Positions 1 through 5,830 of a stretch of DNA of 6,051 nt are shown here, one piece after another. The stretch spans positions 1-6,051 of the forward strand of contig JAFGSL010000387.1 of NCBI GenBank assembly GCA_016934645.1, written 5' to 3'. The stretch's first letter is position 1, and every line of letters begins with the position of its first letter. The notes under the pieces were generated by a model. It was given only the letters and a program-made list of their open reading frames with translations. It made no database searches and had not been told where the DNA came from. The position numbers and the translations under genes are program-made. The DNA is from Anaerolineae bacterium. GTDB lineage: Bacteria; Chloroflexota; Anaerolineae; B4-G1; SLSP01.

Positions 1-860
1 GGCAGTCCAAACCCCTCGTAGAACGACGGCATCGCCAGCAGCAGCGCGCCATTGTAGAGACTTACCAGATCAGTGCCCGGAACCTGTTCAATGAACCGTA
101 CCCACGGCTCCAGGTGCAGGGCTTTTACGCGCGCAAAGATTTCGTCGTAGAGCCAGCCGGGCCGCCCCGCGATCACCAGGACGCGTTTTTCCCCGCGCGC
201 GTGGAGCTGTGCTAGCGCCTCTAGTAGCCCCGGCAGGTTCTTGCGCGGTTCCCATGTTCCCACAAAGAGCAGATAGCCCGGCTCCAACCCGTAACGCGCC
301 AGCACAGGCGCGACTTCCTCCGGAGGCAGGGAACGGAAGTGCGCGTCGGCGGCGAGATGCGTCACCGTGACCCGTGCCGGGTCGACGTGCAGCAGGCGTT
401 CCAGATCGCGCCGGGTAGCGCGCGAATCGGCCAGGATTGCATCCGCACGTGCGACGGCCCGCGCGATCTGGTCGTTATAGAAGCGGCGCGCGTCGGTGGT
501 GAGATATTGTGGGTAGTAGAGAAAGTTGAGGTCATGCACGGTGATGACCATGTGCCGCACGCCCCAGGCCGGTGGGATAAAGTCGGTACTGTGGAACAGA
601 TCAAGTTTCAGCGGGAGAAGCTCTGCCCCGAGTGCCCAACGCTCCAGGCAGTGATGGGGCGGCGTCCACGCACGATAGATGTGCGCCCCCGGCACATCCA
701 CAGGATCGGACTCGCGCCGGTGCTGGACCAGCGTCAGCTTTTCCGCTTGCAAGCCTTCGCGCGCCAACTGTGGCATTAACGCCTGCGCCAGGTGCCGCGC
801 ATACCGCGAAATCCCACCCGGCGCATAAGCGTGCAGTCTCAAATCTATCCCAATTCGCAT
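1..860 (-). CDS. GT4-family glycosyltransferase, N-terminal part (C-terminus beyond window)
   Basis: This reading frame starts at ATG (complement of 858-860) and stays open for 286 codons to the left edge, so the C-terminal part is missing. The protein begins MRIGIDLRLHAYAPGGISRY, typical of a GT-B N-terminal Rossmann domain with the glycine-rich acceptor-side loop (GGIS, 15-18). Further family signatures are HSTDFIPP (90-97), TVHDLNFL (107-114), ADSRATRRDLE (144-154), FVGTWEPRKN (199-208) opening the nucleotide-sugar domain, AGRPGW (231-236), and MPSFYEGFGL at the cut. The last holds the first Glu (282) of the E-x7-E donor-binding motif. Known members transfer a sugar from an NDP-sugar to a lipid-linked or polysaccharide acceptor at the inner membrane face; the sugar and acceptor here cannot be told. 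No signal peptide is seen. It is divergent from the methyltransferase gene. No clear ribosome binding site precedes the ATG. Roughly 80-100 residues should lie outside the window. Confidence 0.93.
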   Translation of the reverse strand, partial: MRIGIDLRLHAYAPGGISRYARHLAQALMPQLAREGLQAEKLTLVQHRRESDPVDVPGAHIYRAWTPPHHCLERWALGAELLPLKLDLFHSTDFIPPAWGVRHMVITVHDLNFLYYPQYLTTDARRFYNDQIARAVARADAILADSRATRRDLERLLHVDPARVTVTHLAADAHFRSLPPEEVAPVLARYGLEPGYLLFVGTWEPRKNLPGLLEALAQLHARGEKRVLVIAGRPGWLYDEIFARVKALHLEPWVRFIEQVPGTDLVSLYNGALLLAMPSFYEGFGL

Positions 861-866
861 AGCGGG

Positions 867-895
867 AGTGTACCACGAATGAGAGGGAATTGGAA
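867..895 (-). promoter_or_regulatory. candidate promoter of the glycosyltransferase gene, possibly leaderless
   Basis: On the minus strand TACACT (complement of 867-872) lies 6 bases before the ATG at 860, with TTCCAA (complement of 890-895) 17 bases further upstream. The -10 match is fair and the -35 match is weak. If it is used, transcription would start at or next to the ATG, which fits the lack of a Shine-Dalgarno sequence. This is inference only. Confidence 0.25.
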
Positions 896-954
896 ATGAT
901 GAACGAGCAAAAAAGCGAATCAGCGAATGGAACAATCACGCATCACGCTCCACA

Positions 955-983
955 TTTGTAAAATCTGCCGTTCGTGTTACAAA
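955..983 (+). promoter_or_regulatory. candidate promoter with a 7-bp dyad, upstream of the methyltransferase gene
   Basis: TTGTAA (956-961) and TACAAA (978-983) are spaced by 16 bases and would serve as -35 and -10. The same bases form a perfect inverted repeat, TTTGTAA (955-961) with TTACAAA (977-983), so a regulator binding the dyad would cover the promoter. A start near 990 would leave a leader of only about 20 bases. The -10 match to TATAAT is moderate. This is a pattern reading without experimental support. Confidence 0.33.
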
Positions 984-1008
984 AGGTGGGTGTGGAGGTA
1001 GACCACTT

Positions 1009-1863
1009 ATGCCCGATCCGAATCGTGATTATCTAACATTGGCCCTCAATCAGTATTGGTTTGCACCACCAGTGGCGCTGTGGCGAGCGATTGAACTGCG
1101 TGTGCTGGCGGCGGAGACGTTCCCCCGTCCCCTGCTCGACCTGGGATGCGGCGACGGCCTTATCGCACAGGTACTCTTCGCGGGAGAAGCGCCGGTCGAA
1201 GCTGGCTTCGATCCGTGGTCGAGCCAGGTGTGCAAAGCGCCGGCGTCGGGTGCTTACCGTTTCGTCCAACAGGCCCGCGGCGACGCGATGCCCTATCCCG
1301 ACGCGAGCTTCGACGCCGTCTTCAGCAATTCTGTGCTGGAACACATCCCCCAACTCGATCCGGTGTTGCGTGAAGTCACGCGTGTGTTGCGACCGGGAGG
1401 GCGCTTCCTCGCTACCGTGCCGAGTGATGTATTCCGCCGTTTGCTGGCGGGTTACCGCGAGCGGGATGCCAAAGGAGACCGCACAGGGGCGGAGGCTTAC
1501 GCCGTCGCTGTGGACCAACGCCTGGAACATCACCGCTACCTCACACCCACACAGTGGGCAAGGAGGCTTGAGCTGGCCGGGATGCACCTGCTCTATACCC
1601 GGTACTATATCCCTTCCGAGGTGGAGGCTTTGTGGGATCGCGCCAACGCGACCTACGGTATCCATCCAAATGACGCGCTATTTGATGGCAAGCCATACTA
1701 TCGCTGGCTGGCATCGCCGCGCCTGCGTAAACTCGGCTACCAGAAACTCGTCCGCCGTTGGATCGTGCGGACGTTGGGGCAACGTTGGCGGCGCGCGTAC
1801 ACGCAGGACGTTCTCGAAGGCGGTTTCGGCGGTGGCCTGCTCGTGGTCGGAGAGAAGGCGTGA
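1009..1863 (+). CDS. class I SAM-dependent methyltransferase
   Basis: The 284-residue protein carries a Methyltransf_11/UbiE-like Rossmann domain. Motif I is LLDLGCGDG (42-50), the glycine-rich SAM loop. An acidic residue, probably ribose-binding, sits at the end of strand 2 (GFD, 66-68). GDAMPY (91-96) followed by FDAVFSNSVLEHI (101-113) is the motif II/III region, and LRPGGRF (127-133) is the usual post-motif turn. About 150 further residues rich in Arg, Tyr and Trp follow the core and may define acceptor binding. The family transfers a methyl group from SAM to a small molecule, lipid or sugar; the target is not readable. The ATG has a good GGAGG (994-998) with a 10-base spacer, supporting this start. 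The stop overlaps the start of the next gene (GTGA), so the two are probably co-transcribed. Envelope neighbours suggest a glycan or lipid acceptor, which is inference. Confidence 0.92.
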   Translation: MPDPNRDYLTLALNQYWFAPPVALWRAIELRVLAAETFPRPLLDLGCGDGLIAQVLFAGEAPVEAGFDPWSSQVCKAPASGAYRFVQQARGDAMPYPDASFDAVFSNSVLEHIPQLDPVLREVTRVLRPGGRFLATVPSDVFRRLLAGYRERDAKGDRTGAEAYAVAVDQRLEHHRYLTPTQWARRLELAGMHLLYTRYYIPSEVEALWDRANATYGIHPNDALFDGKPYYRWLASPRLRKLGYQKLVRRWIVRTLGQRWRRAYTQDVLEGGFGGGLLVVGEKA

Positions 1864-2891
1864 TCGAACAGAAAGTCTGGGACACATTTGTCGCCACGCA
1901 TCCGGCCGGTACGATCTTGCAGACGAGCCAGTGGGCGGAGCTCAAGGCCACCTTTGGTTGGGATTGGGAGATTGTCGCGCCGAATCCCGACGCCAGCAGT
2001 GGTGCGCTTGTGCTCTACCGGTCGCTGCCGCTCAAGCTCGGGACGATTGCCTACGTTCCCCGTGGGCCGCTGGTCGACTGGAATGACGCACAGGCGGTCG
2101 CCGCCACCTTCGAGACGCTGCGCGCTGCCGCGCGCCGTCACCGGGCCTGGGCGCTCTGGTTAGAACCGGAAATGTTCGATACACCGGAAGCGCGGGAACA
2201 TTTACGCGCGTATGGTCTGCAGCCGGTCGCGCGCAACATTCAGCCCTCGCGCACGATCGTCGTAGATATTGCGCCTGCGGAGGACGTCATATTGGCACAG
2301 ATGCACTCGAAGACGCGCTACAACATCCGCCTGGCCAAACGTAAGGGTGTGACCGTCCGTGAGGGAATTGTGGACGACGCGGCGGACTTCTACGCGCTGA
2401 TGACGGAGACCGGTAGTCGCGACGAATTCGGCATCCACAGCGAGGCATATTACCAGCGGGTGTTCGAACTGTTCCTGCCATCCCATAACACGCCATCGGG
2501 ACAGGCTGCTTTGTTACTGGCGGAGGTCGAAAGCGAACTTGTCGCTGCGCTGGTCGTCTTTGCGCTGGGGAGCAAGGCTTGGTATTTCTACGGCGCATCG
2601 TCAGACCGGCACCGCGAGAAGATGCCGCCTTACGCGCTTCAATGGGCAGCGATCCGCTGGGCGAAGGCGCGCGGCTGCACAAGCTACGATCTTTGGGGTA
2701 TTCCCGACTTCGACGAGGAGACGCTCGAAGCGCAGTTCACCGAGCGCAACGATGGACTGTGGGGTGTCTATCGCTTCAAGCGCGGCTTTGGAGGCCAGGT
2801 CATTCGCTGCGTGGGCTTGTGGGAACAATCGCTGCATCCGCTGTACCCGCTTGCGGCAAAACTGCGTGGCTACGGCACAGATGAGGGTTAG
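1860..2891 (+). CDS. FemAB-family aminoacyltransferase (lipid II peptide branching)
   Basis: The 343-residue protein matches the FemA/FemX/MurM family, which adds an amino acid from aminoacyl-tRNA to the stem peptide of lipid II at the cytoplasmic membrane face. Signatures along its two GNAT-like halves are QTSQWAELKATFGW (21-34), YVPRGPLVDW (65-74), HSKTRYNIRLAKRKGV (149-164), WYFYGASSD (241-249), the stretch PYALQWAAIRWAKARG (257-272), YDLWGIPD (276-283) and LWGVYRFKRGFGG (300-312). No long coiled-coil insert of the FemA kind is present, so the size fits the FemX-like form. I chose the GTG at 1860: GGAGAG (1849-1854) lies 5 bases upstream, it overlaps the preceding stop by four bases, and homology begins right there. 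An upstream ATG in frame at 1758 would lie wholly inside the methyltransferase gene. The amino acid added is unknown. Related proteins occur in exopolysaccharide loci, so a non-peptidoglycan acceptor is possible. Confidence 0.9.
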   Translation: MIEQKVWDTFVATHPAGTILQTSQWAELKATFGWDWEIVAPNPDASSGALVLYRSLPLKLGTIAYVPRGPLVDWNDAQAVAATFETLRAAARRHRAWALWLEPEMFDTPEAREHLRAYGLQPVARNIQPSRTIVVDIAPAEDVILAQMHSKTRYNIRLAKRKGVTVREGIVDDAADFYALMTETGSRDEFGIHSEAYYQRVFELFLPSHNTPSGQAALLLAEVESELVAALVVFALGSKAWYFYGASSDRHREKMPPYALQWAAIRWAKARGCTSYDLWGIPDFDEETLEAQFTERNDGLWGVYRFKRGFGGQVIRCVGLWEQSLHPLYPLAAKLRGYGTDEG

Positions 2892-2900
2892 CAAACAAGA

Positions 2901-3000
2901 ATTTCACCACGAATCTTCACGAATGTCTGCATCCGCCGAATTTACACTAATCTGATGTTTCCCAATTCGTGAAGGTTGGTGTAGATTCGTGGTTTAAACT
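2901..3000. repeat. inverted CACGAAT-type intergenic repeat
   Basis: The left arm 2906-2924 reads ACCACGAATCTTCACGAAT without interruption. Its complement is split on the right: CTTCACGAAT is matched by 2965-2974 and ACCACGAATC by 2984-2993, both perfect over 10 bases, with a 9-base insert (2975-2983). A third related unit, 2938-2953, matches the complement of 2973-2988 at 13 of 16 positions. The block fills almost the whole gap between FemAB and rfbC and could fold into a branched stem in DNA or RNA. ACCACGAAT also occurs at 872-880. It could be a dispersed repeat, a transcript boundary or a regulatory site. Confidence 0.75.
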
Positions 3001-3003
3001 CTA

Positions 3004-3010
3004 GGGGAGG
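3004..3010 (+). promoter_or_regulatory. ribosome binding site that decides the rfbC start
   Basis: GGGGAGG (3004-3010) is a strong Shine-Dalgarno sequence. It leaves a 7-base spacer to the ATG at 3018 but only one base to the in-frame ATG at 3012, so the later ATG is the workable start. Confidence 0.7.
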
Positions 3011-3017
3011 GATGACG

Positions 3018-3578
3018 ATGCCCTTTACATTTACACCATTGGCGATTCCTGACGTGATTCTCATTGAGCCGCGTGTGTTCGGCGATGATCGTGGCTATTT
3101 CCTGGAAACTTACAAACAGTCGGCCTTTGCCGACGCGGGGATTCCCGATGTATTTGTGCAGTACAATCATTCACACTCGGCACACGGCGTGCTGCGAGGG
3201 CTGCACTACCAACTCCATCCGATGGCGCAGGGCAAGCTCTTGAGTGTGATGGCGGGTGAAATCTTCGACGTGGCTGCGGACATCCGGCGCGGTTCGCCGA
3301 CGTATGGCCAATGGGTCAGCGCGACGCTCTCGGCGACGAATCACCGCCTGCTCTACGTGCCGCCGGGCTTCGCGCACGGGTTCTGCGTCGTCAGCGACAT
3401 GGTGGATTTGCTCTACCAGGTTACTGCCGAGTATTCCCAGACCCACGAACGCGGCATCATGTGGAACGACCCCGACATCGGCGTCACATGGCCGGTCGCC
3501 GAGCCGCTGCTTTCGCCAAGAGATGTGGACGCGCCCCGCTTACGCGATGCGGAAAACAACTTCGTCTGGAACGGCTGA
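3018..3578 (+). CDS. rfbC: dTDP-4-dehydrorhamnose 3,5-epimerase
   Basis: This is the RmlC/RfbC cupin enzyme that epimerises C3 and C5 of dTDP-4-keto-6-deoxyglucose, the third step of dTDP-L-rhamnose synthesis, in the cytoplasm. The 186-residue length is normal for the family. Recognisable blocks are FTPLAIPDVILIEPRVFGDDRG (in part, residues 5-26), HGVLRGLHYQ (56-65) with the catalytic His at 63, the cupin strand region QGKLLSVMAGEIFDVAADIR (71-90), YVPPGFAHGF (113-122), Tyr133 in the expected acid position, and WNDPDIGVTWP (149-159) followed by LSPRD with Asp169, the partner of His63. All expected catalytic residues are present. The ATG at 3018 is preferred over 3012 because of Shine-Dalgarno spacing. 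The other rhamnose genes (rfbA, rfbB, rfbD) are not in the window. It is followed after 5 bases by the deacetylase gene, so the two probably share a transcript. Confidence 0.97.
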   Translation: MPFTFTPLAIPDVILIEPRVFGDDRGYFLETYKQSAFADAGIPDVFVQYNHSHSAHGVLRGLHYQLHPMAQGKLLSVMAGEIFDVAADIRRGSPTYGQWVSATLSATNHRLLYVPPGFAHGFCVVSDMVDLLYQVTAEYSQTHERGIMWNDPDIGVTWPVAEPLLSPRDVDAPRLRDAENNFVWNG

Positions 3579-3583
3579 TAACT

Positions 3584-4246
3584 ATGTATTACGTCACGCT
3601 CAGTTGGGATGATGGCTTTGTCCGCTCGGTTGGCAAAATCGCGGAAATCTACGAGCGCTATGGCTTGCGCGCCGAATTCAACGTGGTGGTGACCTTTCAC
3701 GAATACGATCCTCAGACTTTCGGAGACTTCGGACTGTGGAAAGAATTGCAGAGCCGTGGGCACATTATCCAGCCGCACGGCTACGATCACAGCAACCTGA
3801 CTGAGATGCCTTTGGCTCAAGCACAAGAGAACATCCTGCGATGCCTGGAGGTAATCCAGCACTCATTGGATGACTTTGACGCACACCGGACGGTGTTCAA
3901 TTTCCCGTACAACGTTTCCACACCGGAACTGGACGTCTGGCTGCCGCAGATCGTGCGCGCCTTCCGGGTTGGAGGGGAGACGATTATGCCGCTGCCCACA
4001 CCTAACACCACCCGTCTGACATCCCCGGCTTCGGAGGACGCTGAAGCGATGACGGATCAGTGTTTGGAGGCGTTGTTCGCTCAACCAGAAGGATGGCTGC
4101 TCTACACGGCGCACGGCCTGGACGGCGAAGGCTGGGGGCCATTGCGCAGTACGTACCTGGAAGATCTATTAGAACGCCTGTTGCAGCGCGACGACGTTCG
4201 CATTCTGCCCACGCAAGCGGTTTTGGATACTGCCCACGATAAGTGA
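3584..4246 (+). CDS. divergent NodB/CE4-type polysaccharide deacetylase
   Basis: The 220-residue protein begins MYYVTLSWDDGF, where Asp9-Asp10 matches the TFDD motif (catalytic base and metal ligand). QPHGYDHSNL (64-73) supplies His65 and His69, aligning with the H-S/T-x-x-H-P motif that binds the metal. FNFPYN (105-110) stands where the family normally has R-x-P-Y/F-G, and LLYTAHGLD (172-180) fits the late leucine-His motif with His177. Enzymes of this kind remove N- or O-acetyl groups from sugars. The NodB core is nearly the entire protein: no signal peptide, anchor or binding domain is seen, so a cytoplasmic site is likely, perhaps acting on a precursor. The ATG lies 5 bases after the rfbC stop with only a weak GGAACGG before it, so translation may depend on coupling. 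A frame-compatible start at 3311 would lie inside rfbC and is not credible. The substrate is unknown. Confidence 0.8.
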   Translation: MYYVTLSWDDGFVRSVGKIAEIYERYGLRAEFNVVVTFHEYDPQTFGDFGLWKELQSRGHIIQPHGYDHSNLTEMPLAQAQENILRCLEVIQHSLDDFDAHRTVFNFPYNVSTPELDVWLPQIVRAFRVGGETIMPLPTPNTTRLTSPASEDAEAMTDQCLEALFAQPEGWLLYTAHGLDGEGWGPLRSTYLEDLLERLLQRDDVRILPTQAVLDTAHDK

Positions 4247-4267
4247 TGGTATCTATCGCGTGCTAGG

Positions 4268-5323
4268 TCACTCAGCTTGATTAGCTTGATCGCGCCAAAT
4301 GGGATCTCGTAGAATGACCAGTACGATCACTGCCAGGCACATCAGCCCATATAGGCCCAGGCCAAAAGAGAATACTTTGTCAGAAGGGTACATCAGGTAA
4401 TTCAACACAAAAGCATAGATGCTGTTCAGCACGCCGTGCATGAAAGAAACGACCCACAGGCTCTTTGTCTTCATCACGGCATAGCTGAAGATAAATCCCA
4501 CCAACACGAAGAAAACTACCCCCATAACCACCCCAGTCGCTGTGGGAGGGTAAGTATGAACCCCACTGAGAATGATCGGGAAATGCCAGATTCCCCAAAT
4601 CAAGCTTACCAGGAAAACCCCCGGACGCGGTCCCAATTTCACCAGCTCGTTGTGGAGAAAACCACGCCAGCCGTATTCTTCCCCAAACACGGCAGCCAGG
4701 CTACTCAAGGGTGTACCGATAGCCGAAATGAAGAAGAAGACAAACAGGGCAAAGGGATACAGGCCACCCGTGACCCGCACGCCGCCCACGTTGTCCTGGA
4801 TGCCCGGAAATTTGCCTAGCCCCAAAAGCCCGTTGAGTGCAGCCTGACTGAGCAGGAATACGACAACTCCGGCGATGAAGCGCACGCTCATTCCCTTATC
4901 TCCCAATGACAATCCAACACGTTCGAAACTCGCCGCACCGCATTTCCCGTAGACGTAGAAGATTTCCAACGTCCACAGCATAACGAGGATCCCCCCGATG
5001 CTCTGAAGAATCAACATGCGGATTTGTGTCGTAAGGGCGAGCACTGTCACGACGCCATTGAGGAATGTGAGCAAGAAGAAGCCGTAGAAGATCCAATGGG
5101 GGGCTTCTTTGTAGGTCCGGAAATAGAGCGGACTATCCTTGAAAATGAACATCTGCAAGAGCAGTGCCGAAAATGCCGGGAAGAACATTCCCATAGGGCT
5201 CAATTGCATCTTCAGATAGGCAGCCTGCCCGACAGTCAGCGAAACCAGCCATTCAAAGCCCCACGTCAGGCCGAAGGTTAACACAAGAAACAAAACAATC
5301 TTTTTAACGCGCACCTGCTGCAT
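4268..5323 (-). CDS. CPBP-family intramembrane metalloprotease (CAAX/Abi type)
   Basis: The 351-residue protein is strongly hydrophobic, with about nine or ten membrane segments (approximately 9-29, 46-62, 76-97, 104-127, 147-169, 189-212, 233-254, 263-285, 291-311, 318-338). The CPBP catalytic motifs are present in order: EEYGWRGFL (215-223) gives Glu215, Glu216 and Arg220; LIWGIWHFP (241-249) gives His247; and FMHGVLNS (294-301) gives His296 and Asn300. This is the Abi/CAAX protease-like fold. Members cleave prenylated or other membrane substrates or serve in bacteriocin immunity; which applies here is unknown. The ATG has a GGAAGGT Shine-Dalgarno sequence (complement of 5331-5337) with a 7-base spacer. 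The gene converges on the deacetylase gene with a 21-base gap. Its GC content looks lower than that of its neighbours (about 50% in sampled lines versus 60-65%), which may reflect membrane codon bias or transfer. Confidence 0.92.
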   Translation of the reverse strand: MQQVRVKKIVLFLVLTFGLTWGFEWLVSLTVGQAAYLKMQLSPMGMFFPAFSALLLQMFIFKDSPLYFRTYKEAPHWIFYGFFLLTFLNGVVTVLALTTQIRMLILQSIGGILVMLWTLEIFYVYGKCGAASFERVGLSLGDKGMSVRFIAGVVVFLLSQAALNGLLGLGKFPGIQDNVGGVRVTGGLYPFALFVFFFISAIGTPLSSLAAVFGEEYGWRGFLHNELVKLGPRPGVFLVSLIWGIWHFPIILSGVHTYPPTATGVVMGVVFFVLVGFIFSYAVMKTKSLWVVSFMHGVLNSIYAFVLNYLMYPSDKVFSFGLGLYGLMCLAVIVLVILRDPIWRDQANQAE

Positions 5324-5345
5324 TATCGCTACCTTCCGTACTTTG

Positions 5346-5426
5346 ACTGATCCGAGCGTATGAAACTAAACTATTTCGGTTCTCCTGAAAGCGTCTAGAC
5401 GTTTAGAAAGTTATGTTTAGATCAGT
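5346..5426 (-). promoter_or_regulatory. inverted-repeat leader region of the CPBP gene
   Basis: ACTGATC (5346-5352) is matched by GATCAGT (5420-5426), and CTAAAC (5366-5371) by GTTTAG (5415-5420); a further GTTTAG sits at 5401-5406. Between them lies a perfect 10-base palindrome, CGTCTAGACG (5392-5401). In the CPBP transcript the contiguous stretch complementary to 5415-5426 could pair with two downstream segments, making a branched stem ahead of the ribosome binding site. It could be an operator, an RNA control element or both. No known riboswitch class is recognised. Confidence 0.4.
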
Positions 5427-5465
5427 AGTGACTTTTCAGATGGACGGGTGTATTGCGTTGGTGTC

Positions 5466-5493
5466 AGTATAGTGCGGAAAGGAATCAGGACAA
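5466..5493 (-). promoter_or_regulatory. candidate promoter of the CPBP gene
   Basis: On the minus strand TTGTCC (complement of 5488-5493) and TATACT (complement of 5466-5471) are spaced 16 bases apart. The -10 box matches the consensus at five of six positions and the -35 at four. A start near 5459 would give a leader of about 135 bases containing the inverted repeats at 5346-5426. Confidence 0.4.
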
Positions 5494-5670
5494 GGAACAA
5501 AAGGAACATGGGATTCCACAGTAAAGAGTTGGTCATCTCCGAGGGAAGATAGTCAAAGTGGGAGGAAAGTGTGGGTTGAGGGAGTTTGAGGCAGTTGGGA
5601 AGGGTCGAAAGGGAGTCGAGGGCGCAGTAAAGCGGGGGTTGAGCCACAGTAAGGCTGGGGGCGGGAGAGG
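5471..5670 (+). other. purine-rich, G-rich stretch with a G-quadruplex motif
   Basis: By hand count about 146 of 200 bases on the plus strand are purines (73%), with many G runs. Positions 5597-5622 contain four GGG runs separated by loops of 2, 6 and 6 bases, meeting the usual G3-N1-7 pattern for an intramolecular quadruplex. It lies just upstream of the putative CPBP promoter. No credible gene is seen in it on either strand. Confidence 0.6.
5516..5660 (+). repeat. three short CAGTAA-centred repeats
   Basis: CAGTAAAGAGTTGG (5519), CAGTAAAGCGGGGG (5625) and CAGTAAGGCTGGGG (5647) are variants of one unit, two of them preceded by CCA. The last two are 22 bases apart, the first 106 bases away. 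They lie inside the purine-rich stretch, and chance similarity from skewed composition is possible. Confidence 0.35.
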
Positions 5671-5686
5671 TCAGCGCGATCCACAA

Positions 5687-5830
5687 CGGTTTTGCGGCGG
5701 AGTCGCGGTCAGTTTTTGGGGTAAATAGACCTGTCCAAGGGGCAGGCCGGACTGGAAATCAAGCGCGCGGCAGGCGGCAATAGCGCAGCCAACGAACCAG
5801 CTGCGCGCAATCCCACGCTGAGGACTGCGA
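5687..5830. other. spacer without recognised gene, with one small hairpin
   Basis: Nothing here reads as a protein. GCGCAGC (5783-5789) and GCTGCGC (5800-5806) form a perfect 7-base stem with a 10-base loop, about 25 bases past the stop codon of the minus-strand fragment at 5831. No T tract follows on that strand, so it is not a standard intrinsic terminator. No terminal inverted repeat of an insertion sequence could be identified. Confidence 0.4.

Noticed and set aside
339..779. 146-codon plus-strand frame opposite the glycosyltransferase
   Set aside because: The minus-strand frame shows continuous GT4 motifs over the same bases; the plus-strand product has no family features.
1061..2086. 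341-codon plus-strand open frame overlapping the methyltransferase and FemAB genes
   Set aside because: It is rich in Arg, Ser and Cys, has no recognisable motif, and lies across two genes with clear family signatures in other frames. It is a GC-rich shadow.
2901..3000. CRISPR-like array
   Set aside because: The units are in inverted rather than regular direct arrangement, with unequal spacing and no spacers of constant length.
2965..3000. Promoter of rfbC using TAAACT (2995-3000)
   Set aside because: No -35-like sequence at 16-18 bases, and the implied start would lie inside the ribosome binding site.
4241..4272. Possible bidirectional terminator between the convergent deacetylase and CPBP genes
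   Set aside because: Only a 5-base match, AGTGA with TCACT, and no T tract on either strand.
4436..4819. 127-codon plus-strand frame opposite the CPBP gene
   Set aside because: Very hydrophilic mirror of a membrane protein, with no motif; the opposite strand carries the CPBP catalytic residues.
5417..5686. 89-codon minus-strand frame with one hydrophobic stretch
   Set aside because: It coincides with the pyrimidine-rich complement of the purine tract, which biases codons to Leu, Pro, Ser and Thr; there is no Shine-Dalgarno sequence and no family resemblance. A small membrane peptide cannot be fully excluded.
5783..5806. Hairpin as intrinsic terminator of the right-edge fragment
   Set aside because: A 7-base stem is present but no T-rich stretch follows on the minus strand.
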